Assembly (NCBI GenBank): GCA_019323655.1 | Contig: JAHWGX010000031.1 | Coordinates: 1 to 23,068 of the forward strand | DNA: 23,068 nucleotides | From: Candidatus Woesearchaeota archaeon | GTDB taxonomy: Archaea > Nanobdellota > Nanobdellia > Woesearchaeales > GW2011-AR4 | Reading direction: 5' to 3' | In this document: piece after piece, positions 14,473-21,847 of the stretch | Numbering within the stretch: position 1 is the first letter of the stretch | Layout: each line of letters begins with the position of its first letter | Made by a program: the position numbers and the translations under genes | The notes under the pieces: model-generated | What the model saw: the letters and a program-made list of their open reading frames with translations, nothing else | What the model was told of the DNA's origin: nothing | Database searches by the model: none

Positions 14473-15687
14473 TTATATTTTTAACACTTGATTATACAAA
14501 TCAAAGAGTTTTTTTGCAGAACTCTCGGTGCTAAATTCATTACCTCTTTTTACTAGTTTTTTTAAGTCCCACTTTCTGTTAAGGGCCAAAATTATTTTTT
14601 TTGACAAATCTCCGGGATTTTTTGGCTTTACTAAGTATCCTACATCCTCCGTCACTAATTCAGGTATTCCAGCAACAGCACTTGCAACAACAGGCTTCCC
14701 GCAAGATAAGGCTTCGTATAAGACAGCAGGAAGCCCTTCCATTAAGCTTGGCAAAACAAAAACATTGCACGCATTCATGTACAATGCAACTTCATCATTC
14801 GTTTTTATCCCCAGGAATTTTATATACGGTTCAAGTTTTAATTGGGCTGCCATTTTTTTGCAAAGCTGCTCTTGATCGCCTTTTCCTATCATACAGCATA
14901 AAATGTTTTTTTCTTTTTTGACAACCTCTTCCATAGCTCGAACCAGATAAGTAACACCTTTTCTTGGGTATAAATGGCCTACAAATAAGATAATCTTCTT
15001 ATCTTTTGGTAGCCGCAGTATTTTTCTCACTTTTTCCTTATCTCTGGGTTTGAATCTTCCAGTCTTTGCCCCCATCGGAATTACATAGAATTTTTTATCC
15101 CTAACACCAGATTTTTTTATTTCATTTTCTAGGAATTTACTTTGGCAGATAACAGCATCAGAATTCTTGAGTGTAATTTTTGTTAATGTTTTTGAAAACA
15201 TCCTCTTTAAGTATCTAGTAACATCTTCTCCATGGACTGTCAGTAATAACGGCTTTCCATACTTTTTCTTTATCCTTATACCAATCAAACCATCTCCAAG
15301 AGGGCCATGCATGTGGGCAATATCAGGATTCCAGTCTTTCATTAATTTATCTACAAGTTTTTTTGAAAAATTATAGGATAAAAAAGCTTCGATGACCAAA
15401 AGTATATTCAACAATTTTGATAAAAATAAAATACGGGGGAACATAAAATATTTTGGGTGGTATACTTCGATTCCGTAAATTTTTTCTCTTTCTTTTATTT
15501 TTGAAAACCTATGGTAGGGATTAAAAAATTTTATTTTTGGAACATAGGCAAATGGAAACATTACCTTTATATCACAATATTTTTTTAGTTCTTGCAGTTG
15601 GTTAGGAATGAATATAGCTGATATTGGATTATACTTTGTTGGAAATGCATGGGTTATTACAAGAACTTTTATTTTTCTTTGAACCAT
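14473..15687 (-). CDS. GT4-type glycosyltransferase
   Basis: A 404-residue GT-B retaining glycosyltransferase. The N-terminal domain includes VLVITHAFPTKYNPI and LLTVHGEDV. The linker VIPMGAKTGRF leads to IILFVGHLYPRKGVTYLVRAM. A complete Ex7E motif occurs in LMEGLPAVLYEALSCGKPVV, with the usual AGIPELV after it. The start at 15687 overlaps the 3' end of the upstream epimerase by 19 nt, and no later ATG would keep the first beta strand. It probably uses an NDP-sugar supplied by that epimerase. Its charged, Lys-rich composition and lack of membrane helices fit a cytoplasmic or peripheral enzyme. Confidence 0.87.
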   Translation of the reverse strand: MVQRKIKVLVITHAFPTKYNPISAIFIPNQLQELKKYCDIKVMFPFAYVPKIKFFNPYHRFSKIKEREKIYGIEVYHPKYFMFPRILFLSKLLNILLVIEAFLSYNFSKKLVDKLMKDWNPDIAHMHGPLGDGLIGIRIKKKYGKPLLLTVHGEDVTRYLKRMFSKTLTKITLKNSDAVICQSKFLENEIKKSGVRDKKFYVIPMGAKTGRFKPRDKEKVRKILRLPKDKKIILFVGHLYPRKGVTYLVRAMEEVVKKEKNILCCMIGKGDQEQLCKKMAAQLKLEPYIKFLGIKTNDEVALYMNACNVFVLPSLMEGLPAVLYEALSCGKPVVASAVAGIPELVTEDVGYLVKPKNPGDLSKKIILALNRKWDLKKLVKRGNEFSTESSAKKLFDLYNQVLKI

Positions 15688-16589
15688 TTTATTGTTTCCA
15701 TTAAGCCCTCTCTTAAGTTTATTTTTGCTTTCCAGCCAAGCTGTTCTTCTGCCTTTTTGGCATTTAGGTATATTTCTTTGACCTCCCCTTTCCTACATTC
15801 AACATATCTCGGCTCTAATTTCATTTTAAGCAGGACTCTTATACTATTGAATAAATTATAGATAGAGATTAATTTTTCTGTTCCTACATTAAGAAATTTA
15901 TCTTTCGGATTTTTATCCAAGGCCAGCATTACAGCATCTACAACATCATTAACATAAATAAAGTCCCTACCCTGGGATCCGTCCCCAAATATGGTGGGGG
16001 ATTCATTGTTAAGCATGTTATGGATGAATAAGGGAATGACATGGCAACTTTTTGGTTCATCTCTCGGACCGTATACGTTAGAGAATCTCAGGCTTACAAA
16101 ATCAAGATTGAAATTTATGGAGTAGTTTTGTAGGTAAAGTTCCAACGCGCGTTTTGATATCCCATAAGGGGAAATTGGGTTAATTGGGTGGTCTTCATCT
16201 GCCGGGATATATTTTGGATTTCCGTATAGTGCTCCCCCTGTGGAAAGATATGCAATTTTTTTTACTTCGAATTCTTTGCAGCATTCAAGGACATTTAGTC
16301 CTCCTATAATATTGACTTTTGCGTCATAGACTGGGTCGCTTACAGAAAGCAATACTTTTATCTGAGCTGCAGCATGGATCACTTTAGCAGGCTTTTCCTT
16401 TTTAAATACTTTCTTTAAACTTTCAATATTTTGTATATCCACTTTGTAAAATTTCGCTTTAGGATTGATGTTACTTAAATAGCCTGTTGAAAGGCTGTCA
16501 ACAACTGTAACTTTGAACCCTCTGTGTATAAGCCTGTCTACTATATGGCTTCCTATAAAACCAGCACCCCCAGTTACCAATATTCTCAT
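15669..16589 (-). CDS. GalE-like NDP-sugar epimerase
   Basis: An extended SDR of 306 residues that would epimerise or otherwise remodel an NDP-hexose. The NAD motif GGAGFIG is at 7-13, followed by VDSLSTGYLSN, which is typical of archaeal UDP-glucose 4-epimerase-like proteins. The Ser/Thr pair (116-117) and Tyr142/Lys146 in YGISK form the catalytic triad. RFSNVYGPRDEP and GDGSQGRDFIYVNDVV are the conserved substrate region. The start at 16589 (MRILV) is chosen because the nearest TATA box (16669-16676) predicts transcription from about 16647, downstream of the longer frame's ATG at 16655. It shares an operon with the following GT4 gene. The substrate could be UDP-Glc/Gal, the N-acetylated forms or a uronate. 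Confidence 0.85.
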   Translation of the reverse strand: MRILVTGGAGFIGSHIVDRLIHRGFKVTVVDSLSTGYLSNINPKAKFYKVDIQNIESLKKVFKKEKPAKVIHAAAQIKVLLSVSDPVYDAKVNIIGGLNVLECCKEFEVKKIAYLSTGGALYGNPKYIPADEDHPINPISPYGISKRALELYLQNYSINFNLDFVSLRFSNVYGPRDEPKSCHVIPLFIHNMLNNESPTIFGDGSQGRDFIYVNDVVDAVMLALDKNPKDKFLNVGTEKLISIYNLFNSIRVLLKMKLEPRYVECRKGEVKEIYLNAKKAEEQLGWKAKINLREGLMETIKWFKEK

Positions 16590-16668
16590 TTTGCAGCTTT
16601 CTTGAATTTTAGCCCCTTTAAAAACTTTATTATGCCTTTCTACTGCAAATTCCATTAATTTCGATACA

Positions 16669-16678
16669 TATTTAAAAT
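16669..16678. promoter_or_regulatory. Shared divergent promoter region
   Basis: TATTTAAAAT reads as a TATA box on both strands. For the minus strand it predicts a transcript start near 16647 and a leader of about 58 nt before the epimerase ATG. For the plus strand it lies about 39 bp before the metallophosphoesterase ATG at 16713, which is preceded by a weak AAGGAAA ribosome site. Confidence 0.45.
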
Positions 16679-16712
16679 GAAATATGATACCTAAAAAGAA
16701 AATTTAAGGAAA

Positions 16713-17540
16713 ATGACAGAGAAATACAAACAGACTAAAGCCATATTTTTAATATTATGTTTATTGCTTCTCATACTGTTCCTTATTCTTTATTCTGTAA
16801 ATAACGAAACACAAATAATTAAAAGAATAATAAAATATAGCAAAGTTAACAATTTTTTAATCGATCCTAGTTCTTTGGCCGGGGGATACAGCCTCCAAAC
16901 ACAGGAGAAAGATCTAGATCTCGGAGCAAGTTTTAGTTTTATGCATATGGGCCATACTAGGGGAGACTTATACCTGCGCGAAAAAAATTTAGATCACATA
17001 CAAGATCTAATAAATAAAGTTGAGCCAGATTTTATTTTGCATAGCGGGGATTTGATCCAGGATGCTTATGATTTGAATGATTGGAAAACTCAATTTTTCG
17101 AGCTTTTTAAGGATGTTAAGGTGCCTATATATATTAGCCCTTCCAACCATGAAGCTTCGGATAATTACCAAAATTATCGCTTATTTCTAAGGGATGAACT
17201 TTGGTATTCATTTGATGTAGGAGAATATCATTTTATTGTCCTTGCTTACATGGAGACTTCAGGAGAGCAGATTAACTGGTTTGTGGAGGAACTTGGAAAT
17301 AATGATAAAATAATTGTGCTTTTAGGCGGCCAGAAGAACAATGTTTTTCAGGATATTATTGAACAATTGCAACCTCCCACTGTTAAACTAGTATTGGCAG
17401 GGGATGGAGTAAAGTCTTACGACTCTAGGATTGGAAATATACCTTACTTAGTGTCAAATGAGTTTTTAATCACCGTAGTTAATATTAACAATAATACAAT
17501 CAGCTGGAAAAATTACTATGCCCCAGCATACTTTAAATAA
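16713..17540 (+). CDS. Membrane-anchored degenerate metallophosphoesterase-like protein
   Basis: A 275-residue protein with one N-terminal membrane helix (about 10-29), then a calcineurin-type phosphoesterase domain probably facing outside. The order of motifs is recognisable: FSFMHMGH (75-81) in place of D-x-H, HSGDLIQDA (110-118) for GDxxD, and SNHEA (144-148) for GNHE. After that VLLGGQKNN stands where a catalytic His is expected, and LAGDGVKSYD (228-237) replaces GHxH. So the first Asp and the C-terminal His ligands are lost, while His81, Asp113, Asn145 and His146 remain. It may be a non-catalytic binding protein or have unusual metal use. It lies next to membrane and head-group genes and converges with the CDP-alcohol transferase. 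Confidence 0.65.
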   Translation: MTEKYKQTKAIFLILCLLLLILFLILYSVNNETQIIKRIIKYSKVNNFLIDPSSLAGGYSLQTQEKDLDLGASFSFMHMGHTRGDLYLREKNLDHIQDLINKVEPDFILHSGDLIQDAYDLNDWKTQFFELFKDVKVPIYISPSNHEASDNYQNYRLFLRDELWYSFDVGEYHFIVLAYMETSGEQINWFVEELGNNDKIIVLLGGQKNNVFQDIIEQLQPPTVKLVLAGDGVKSYDSRIGNIPYLVSNEFLITVVNINNNTISWKNYYAPAYFK

Positions 17541-17579
17541 TCTGCTGGCCCATAATCTCCACAAGAATTATCTTAATTA

Positions 17580-18446
17580 TTACAACTCCTTTAAAAAGTC
17601 GGATATGGGCGTATTCTTTTTCAAGCTTAAAATAAATCCGGCAATTTTTATTAATTTTATGATGCCCACAACAAATAAGTATATTGATAATATGCCAACT
17701 GCCTGCCCGTATAAGACTAAAGGAAGATTAGTATAAGGGCTTATTAGATATTCAATTCCAGCCAAAACAATTAATATCGGAACAAAAAATTCCCTACTGA
17801 ATATTAAACCTCCAAAAGGATAAACACCAAATACTTTTAAGAAAATATTTTGGTCTGACCAGGAACGCCCTTTATTTATCCTTTTAATTAACCTATTTTG
17901 AAGAGATTTTAATCCTTCTTTGAGCCCGATTCCTCTTTCGATTATACCTCTCCTAAAATAAGATTTTACTAGTTCAGGCAATGCATACTCCAATGTGAAA
18001 ATAATTGCTAATATTATCCCCCATGTAACATAAATCCCATTATTATAAAGATGAGCAAGCCCTACCCCTAATCCTGCTCCCAGGCATATTGGCTCTATGA
18101 AATGCCCAGCAGTATCAAAATATACTCCTTCCCATTTTCTATATTTTGTCATGGCTTTGGGGTTTTGGATTCTTGCAACCTCTCCGTCGGACATATCTAA
18201 TATCTGAAATAAAATAAAAAACAAAAGCCCTAGGATAATAAAAGCATAGGTCCCTAAAGATAAGAAAAAGTACCCAATAAGGTTGGGAAAAAAGTTCATT
18301 ACAGAAATTGTACTGGGGGAAATCCCCAGTTTGACAAAAGCATAGGTGAATGGGGTGGAGAATTTTCTATAAATGCTATACATTGCAGTTTTTGAATCCA
18401 AATCTTTTTTTTGTTCGGATCTAAGTTCTTTATATCTCCTTTTCAT
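17580..18446 (-). CDS. CDP-alcohol phosphatidyltransferase family membrane protein
   Basis: A 288-residue polytopic protein predicted to transfer a phospho-alcohol between a CDP-activated donor and an acceptor in the membrane. GISPSTIS (41-48) is the usual first-helix start. The family motif appears as DMSDGEVAR (Asp84, Asp87, Gly88, Arg92), then Gly107 and Asp111 in GVYFDTAGH. The canonical motif ends in a fourth Asp; here that position is His115, and the spacer between AR and G is 14 residues in place of about 8. The fourth Asp is thought to be the catalytic base, so this is a divergent subfamily. It is the last gene of an operon with two small membrane proteins. CDP-ethanolamine made by the enzymes at 20851-22780 is one possible donor. 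Confidence 0.82.
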   Translation of the reverse strand: MKRRYKELRSEQKKDLDSKTAMYSIYRKFSTPFTYAFVKLGISPSTISVMNFFPNLIGYFFLSLGTYAFIILGLLFFILFQILDMSDGEVARIQNPKAMTKYRKWEGVYFDTAGHFIEPICLGAGLGVGLAHLYNNGIYVTWGIILAIIFTLEYALPELVKSYFRRGIIERGIGLKEGLKSLQNRLIKRINKGRSWSDQNIFLKVFGVYPFGGLIFSREFFVPILIVLAGIEYLISPYTNLPLVLYGQAVGILSIYLFVVGIIKLIKIAGFILSLKKNTPISDFLKEL

Positions 18447-18457
18447 CTTTTTGGTTT

Positions 18458-18931
18458 TTAGGTGTTTGCACTCTTTTTATACCTTATGCTTTTATTTATG
18501 ACCCTAACAGCCATATAAACAAATAAACTCACAATTAAAATATATATTGACTGCTCAGGCCATATCCAATTAAGCGTATAATTAGCATTTGAGAACGGAA
18601 AGAATAAACGAGTTCCAACTATATCAAAATGTTTCATAGTTAAGTCTGATAAAAAATGGCTTATAGACCCTATGTTAAAAAATAAAACAGTTTTAAGCTT
18701 ATCATATCTGAATAATGGGGCAAGGAGTATACTTAACAGAAGCCACATAAAAGGCGTATGAAAAGGAACAAATGAAACAGGTGAAGCGGTTCCGAAATAA
18801 AAAAAGATTAGCGGTATTTTTGACAGTATATCCGGTGCTAATGCCCCCAATACAATAAGGCTTTTCTTCCTTATGTTAAACACTTCTGCCAATAACAGCC
18901 CTATAATCAAATGGGACATTAAGTCAGGCAT
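18458..18931 (-). CDS. DUF457/YdjM-like membrane metal-dependent hydrolase
   Basis: A 157-residue integral membrane protein with about four helices. It has the pattern of the YdjM (DUF457) family: MSHLIIG at the N terminus with His7, GALAPDI with Asp34, PFHTPFMW with His58, and SISHFLSDL with His92 and Asp96. These polar residues at membrane ends are the presumed metal ligands. Members of the family are annotated as putative phospholipase-like hydrolases, but I know of no firm activity. The ATG overlaps the stop of the preceding gene by 8 nt and its own stop lies 11 nt before the CDP-alcohol transferase start, so all three are one operon. A lipid-linked substrate would suit this setting. Confidence 0.75.
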   Translation of the reverse strand: MPDLMSHLIIGLLLAEVFNIRKKSLIVLGALAPDILSKIPLIFFYFGTASPVSFVPFHTPFMWLLLSILLAPLFRYDKLKTVLFFNIGSISHFLSDLTMKHFDIVGTRLFFPFSNANYTLNWIWPEQSIYILIVSLFVYMAVRVINKSIRYKKSANT

Positions 18932-19370
18932 CTTTAAAACCTCTTGCCGTAATTTTCCACTCCCTGAAGAAAATAATTATAGAAATAATAATAGCAAAAA
19001 ATGAAACAAAATATAAAACATAATTGCAGTTGTAGTTATGATAATCAACCAATTCTATTATTCCATCTTTCCTATAATTTAAGAAAACAGCCGTTTCTCC
19101 TAAAACAGGTCTTCTGATACCTGAACCCATAACCTTAAGATTTGTATTGCCTACATTAATATAAAAATGGTCTTGGCTTATGTTAATAATTTTTGCCATA
19201 CTCTCTGCTTTGTGGTCACCATATTTTTGAGGATTTTTGAGATAGTTAATTATAGTAAAACCTTCTTTAGCCTTATCTACATCTCTCAAATTATCATGCA
19301 CATAAATAGTCAGTACTAAGATCAATACTAGAAAATACCCAATTCCAGCTAAATTTTTAACTTTATTCAC
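18924..19370 (-). CDS. Two-helix membrane protein with a beta-rich middle domain
   Basis: A hypothetical protein of 148 residues if it starts at the GTG at 19370. It has a membrane helix near the N terminus (LAGIGYFLVLILVLTIYV) and another near the C terminus (YVLYFVSFFAIIISIIIFF). Between them lie about 80 residues with alternating hydrophobic strands and a GETAVF turn, which look OB-fold-like; that is weak inference. The open frame extends to an ATG at 19517, but this would run 92 bp into the divergent sulfatase gene. The GTG start leaves 55 bp between the genes and sits about 28 bp from a TATA-like box (19394-19403). It is first in an operon with the DUF457 protein and the CDP-alcohol transferase. 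No known family is recognised. Confidence 0.55.
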   Translation of the reverse strand: MNKVKNLAGIGYFLVLILVLTIYVHDNLRDVDKAKEGFTIINYLKNPQKYGDHKAESMAKIINISQDHFYINVGNTNLKVMGSGIRRPVLGETAVFLNYRKDGIIELVDYHNYNCNYVLYFVSFFAIIISIIIFFREWKITARGFKDA

Positions 19371-19393
19371 ATTTGAAAAGAAAGCACGAAAGC

Positions 19394-19405
19394 TTTTTAA
19401 AAATA
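19394..19405. promoter_or_regulatory. Shared bidirectional TATA region
   Basis: TTTTTAAAAATA works in both directions. On the plus strand it is 25 bp before the sulfatase ATG at 19426. On the minus strand it is about 28 bp before the GTG at 19370, the observation that favours that start. Confidence 0.5.
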
Positions 19406-19425
19406 TCTGATTTAGCTTTTCTAAT

Positions 19426-20763
19426 ATGAACGTTATTTTGCTTGTCATAGATGCCTTAAGATCCGACCATCTGGGCATCAATGGGTACAGCAGGGATACA
19501 AGCCCAAATATAGACAAGATTGCTAATGAAGGTGTTTTGTTTAGTAATGCTATTACCCCAACACCGAGTTCAACCCCGTCTATAGCTTCAATGATGACTG
19601 GGCTGTATCCCCACTCACACGGGCTTAGGTTTATTCATAGGCAGAAACTAAACCCCAAAATAACTACTTTAGCAGAAATTTTACAGACGCACGGATATAA
19701 GACTATAGGTCATGATTTGGGCTCTGTGGGAGATGGAATTGAAAAGGGTTTTGAAGAATTTTCTTTATTACGCTGGAGAATATCAAACAAAATAAGGAGA
19801 ACAATAAAAAAATTATTTTACCGGAACTATAAAATAGAACAAGCAGAAGAATTAACTCTTTTTGCAAAAAAACAGATTAAGAAACACAGAAACAAAAAAT
19901 TCTTTTTATATCTGCATTATGATGATTTGCATTGGCCCTATGAACCTCCAAAACCTTTCGGCGAAATGTTTGATCCGGATTATACAGGAGACCATATCTT
20001 TAATGACTGGGATAACAAGATTAAGAGAGGAGACATGATTTTTAATAATCCTTTGCCCAAAGAAGAGATCTACCACGCAATAGCCCACTATGACGGATTA
20101 ATAAGGTTTATAGACAGGCAAATTGGGGATCTAATAAGGTTCCTTGAAGAGATGAACTTGAAAGATAAAACCTTGATTGTAATAACTGCAGACCATGGCG
20201 AAAGTCTAGGAGAGCATAATCTTCATTTTCAGCATACAGTATGCTTGTATGAGGAAGGAATAAGGATACCCCTGATAATAAGCAGTCCTGATATTAAGCA
20301 ACCAAAAAAAATAGAAACTCAGGTCCAGTCAATAGATATAATGCCCACCATTTTAGATATTTTAGGTATAACCTTAATAGAGACTATTGATGGAAAAAGT
20401 TTAATTCCTCTGGTAAACGGGGGTGGAGATAACAGGAAGTATCTGTTCGGAGAAAATGGGGAGCTGCTTTTTAAACAGAATAACAGAATATTTATTCCGG
20501 GAATAAAAGGCAAATGGAGGATGATAAGAACCAATGAATGGAAACTGATTTACATTCCTCATCCGGAAAAGGATATTTACGAATTATATAACCTAAAAAA
20601 CGATCCAAAAGAGAAAATAAATCTGGTAGATAGGGAAGCAGAGATAGCCAGAATGCTGAAAGAAGAGCTATTTAAATGGATGGAGAGCTCAGAAGAAGAT
20701 AAAGATATGGACTTGACAGATAAATCAAAGAGATTATTGAGAAAAATTGGTTATATGGAATAA
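19426..20763 (+). CDS. Sulfatase-superfamily hydrolase or transferase
   Basis: A 445-residue alkaline-phosphatase-superfamily protein. VILLVIDALRSDHLG opens the fold and supplies the first metal Asp residues, TADHGESLGEHN is the second metal block, and PLIISSPD and SIDIMPTILDILG are standard sulfatase segments. At the nucleophile position the motif reads STPSI (49-53) in place of C/S-x-P-S-R: Ser49 would be the modified or direct nucleophile, and the usual Arg is Ile53. There is no signal peptide or membrane helix, so it appears cytoplasmic or exported by an unrecognised route. It could remove sulfate added by the sulfation module at the left of the window. It could equally be a phosphodiesterase or phosphotransferase acting on head groups made by its neighbours. 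Leaderless start with a TATA box 25 bp upstream. Confidence 0.8.
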   Translation: MNVILLVIDALRSDHLGINGYSRDTSPNIDKIANEGVLFSNAITPTPSSTPSIASMMTGLYPHSHGLRFIHRQKLNPKITTLAEILQTHGYKTIGHDLGSVGDGIEKGFEEFSLLRWRISNKIRRTIKKLFYRNYKIEQAEELTLFAKKQIKKHRNKKFFLYLHYDDLHWPYEPPKPFGEMFDPDYTGDHIFNDWDNKIKRGDMIFNNPLPKEEIYHAIAHYDGLIRFIDRQIGDLIRFLEEMNLKDKTLIVITADHGESLGEHNLHFQHTVCLYEEGIRIPLIISSPDIKQPKKIETQVQSIDIMPTILDILGITLIETIDGKSLIPLVNGGGDNRKYLFGENGELLFKQNNRIFIPGIKGKWRMIRTNEWKLIYIPHPEKDIYELYNLKNDPKEKINLVDREAEIARMLKEELFKWMESSEEDKDMDLTDKSKRLLRKIGYME

Positions 20764-20850
20764 GTTTTGTGTTTAATTGCCGCTAATGAAGAAATCCACA
20801 AACTCTTGGTTTATAAGGCATTTTTATTGTTTTGCCGGCTATAAGACACT

Positions 20851-21840
20851 TTATTTTTCTAAGTCAAGGAGCTTTCTTATTTTGGTGCCAGAAAAATACA
20901 TTCCTTCACTTCTAGGCAAAAATTCAGTTTCCTTTCCAAGGCCCCTTATTTTTTCTATGACTTTCTCATTGCCTGAAATACAGACATCGAACTTAGGCAG
21001 GTTTTTAAGCGAGTCCATTTTTGTAAGAATGCCCTTTATTAATACAACCTTAAATTTGGGAAGATGCTCAAGAGCTTTTTCAAAAATTGCCTTTCTCTCT
21101 TTCTGAGATATTACATCAGGACCATCTTCGGTTATTCCGATTATTATCTGGTCATATTTAGGATATAACTGCATTAAGCTTATAACATGCCCAAGATGCG
21201 GCGGCTGGAACTTTCCGGGGAAAAATGCAACGCCTTTCTTTATTTTTTCCATCCTGCTTATCTGTTTCTCTAAGTATTTTTTCACATTTCTTTGCTCTTC
21301 TAAATACCTTATTACCTCATCAAATTCCGCTTCAATCTCTTTTATGTACTTTTTGTTATGGTCAATTTCTTCCTGGAGGGTTGCCTTCATTATATATCGG
21401 GTTACATCTGTTTTTTTCCCTTTTTCCAATTGGGATAATGGGACAGAAATGTCTGGTTTTCTGAATGGGAAGAAATGCCTGGTCGTCCTCGGGGGGTACA
21501 AATTACCGCTCATGCCCCTCTCTTTAACATCTTTCTTTGAAATATTTGCGTCTCCTTTAATTATATGCTTATGCATAAGAACAGTACCCACCCTTATGTT
21601 CTCATCATCATAATCAACAAACTTGACCGGAGCTGTTTTATAGCCATATTCCAGAAAAAACACATATCTATGGCTGCCATCCAAGACAATCCCGGTTTTT
21701 TTGTCAGCCAATATAGGACTCTTTATTACTTTGTCCTTTAGTATCATCTTGGACAAGTTCTTTAGATGTGTCGGGAAAACCAGTTCCAGAGGCCTTAATT
21801 TACTCACAGGAGCTATTTCAAATGTTTTGTTTTCTGCCAT
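20851..21840 (-). CDS. Fusion of ParB/SerK-like kinase domain with HxGH nucleotidyltransferase
   Basis: A 329-residue bifunctional protein. Residues 1-130 form a ParB-type domain with Glu19, VLDGSHRY (52-59) and LYPPRTTRH (114-122). These blocks resemble free serine kinases such as archaeal SerK and staphylococcal SbnI more than DNA-binding ParB. A charged coiled coil (about 155-200) links it to a Rossmann nucleotidyltransferase (203-329) with GKFQPPHLGH (His215, His218) and SGTKIR (317-322), the pattern of NadM and phospho-alcohol cytidylyltransferases. The coding region starts 7 nt after the PLP-enzyme stop. I infer that it phosphorylates serine (or threonine) and later activates the decarboxylated phospho-alcohol with CTP. 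An NMN adenylyltransferase-like role is the main alternative for the second domain. Confidence 0.72.
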   Translation of the reverse strand: MAENKTFEIAPVSKLRPLELVFPTHLKNLSKMILKDKVIKSPILADKKTGIVLDGSHRYVFFLEYGYKTAPVKFVDYDDENIRVGTVLMHKHIIKGDANISKKDVKERGMSGNLYPPRTTRHFFPFRKPDISVPLSQLEKGKKTDVTRYIMKATLQEEIDHNKKYIKEIEAEFDEVIRYLEEQRNVKKYLEKQISRMEKIKKGVAFFPGKFQPPHLGHVISLMQLYPKYDQIIIGITEDGPDVISQKERKAIFEKALEHLPKFKVVLIKGILTKMDSLKNLPKFDVCISGNEKVIEKIRGLGKETEFLPRSEGMYFSGTKIRKLLDLEK

Positions 21841-21847
21841 TTTATTC

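Noticed and set aside
14528..14921. Long overlapping plus-strand frames opposite the GT4 gene
   Set aside because: They are antisense shadows; the minus-strand frame has full GT4 motifs.
16590..16655. Longer N terminus for the GalE-like epimerase
   Set aside because: The upstream ATG lies only about 17 bp from the TATA box, ahead of the predicted transcript start, and the extra 22 residues precede a normally N-terminal NAD motif.
20851..21250. Plasmid or chromosome partitioning locus based on the ParB-like domain
   Set aside because: No ParA, no parS-like repeats and no HTH domain are present, and the conserved blocks fit free serine kinases better.
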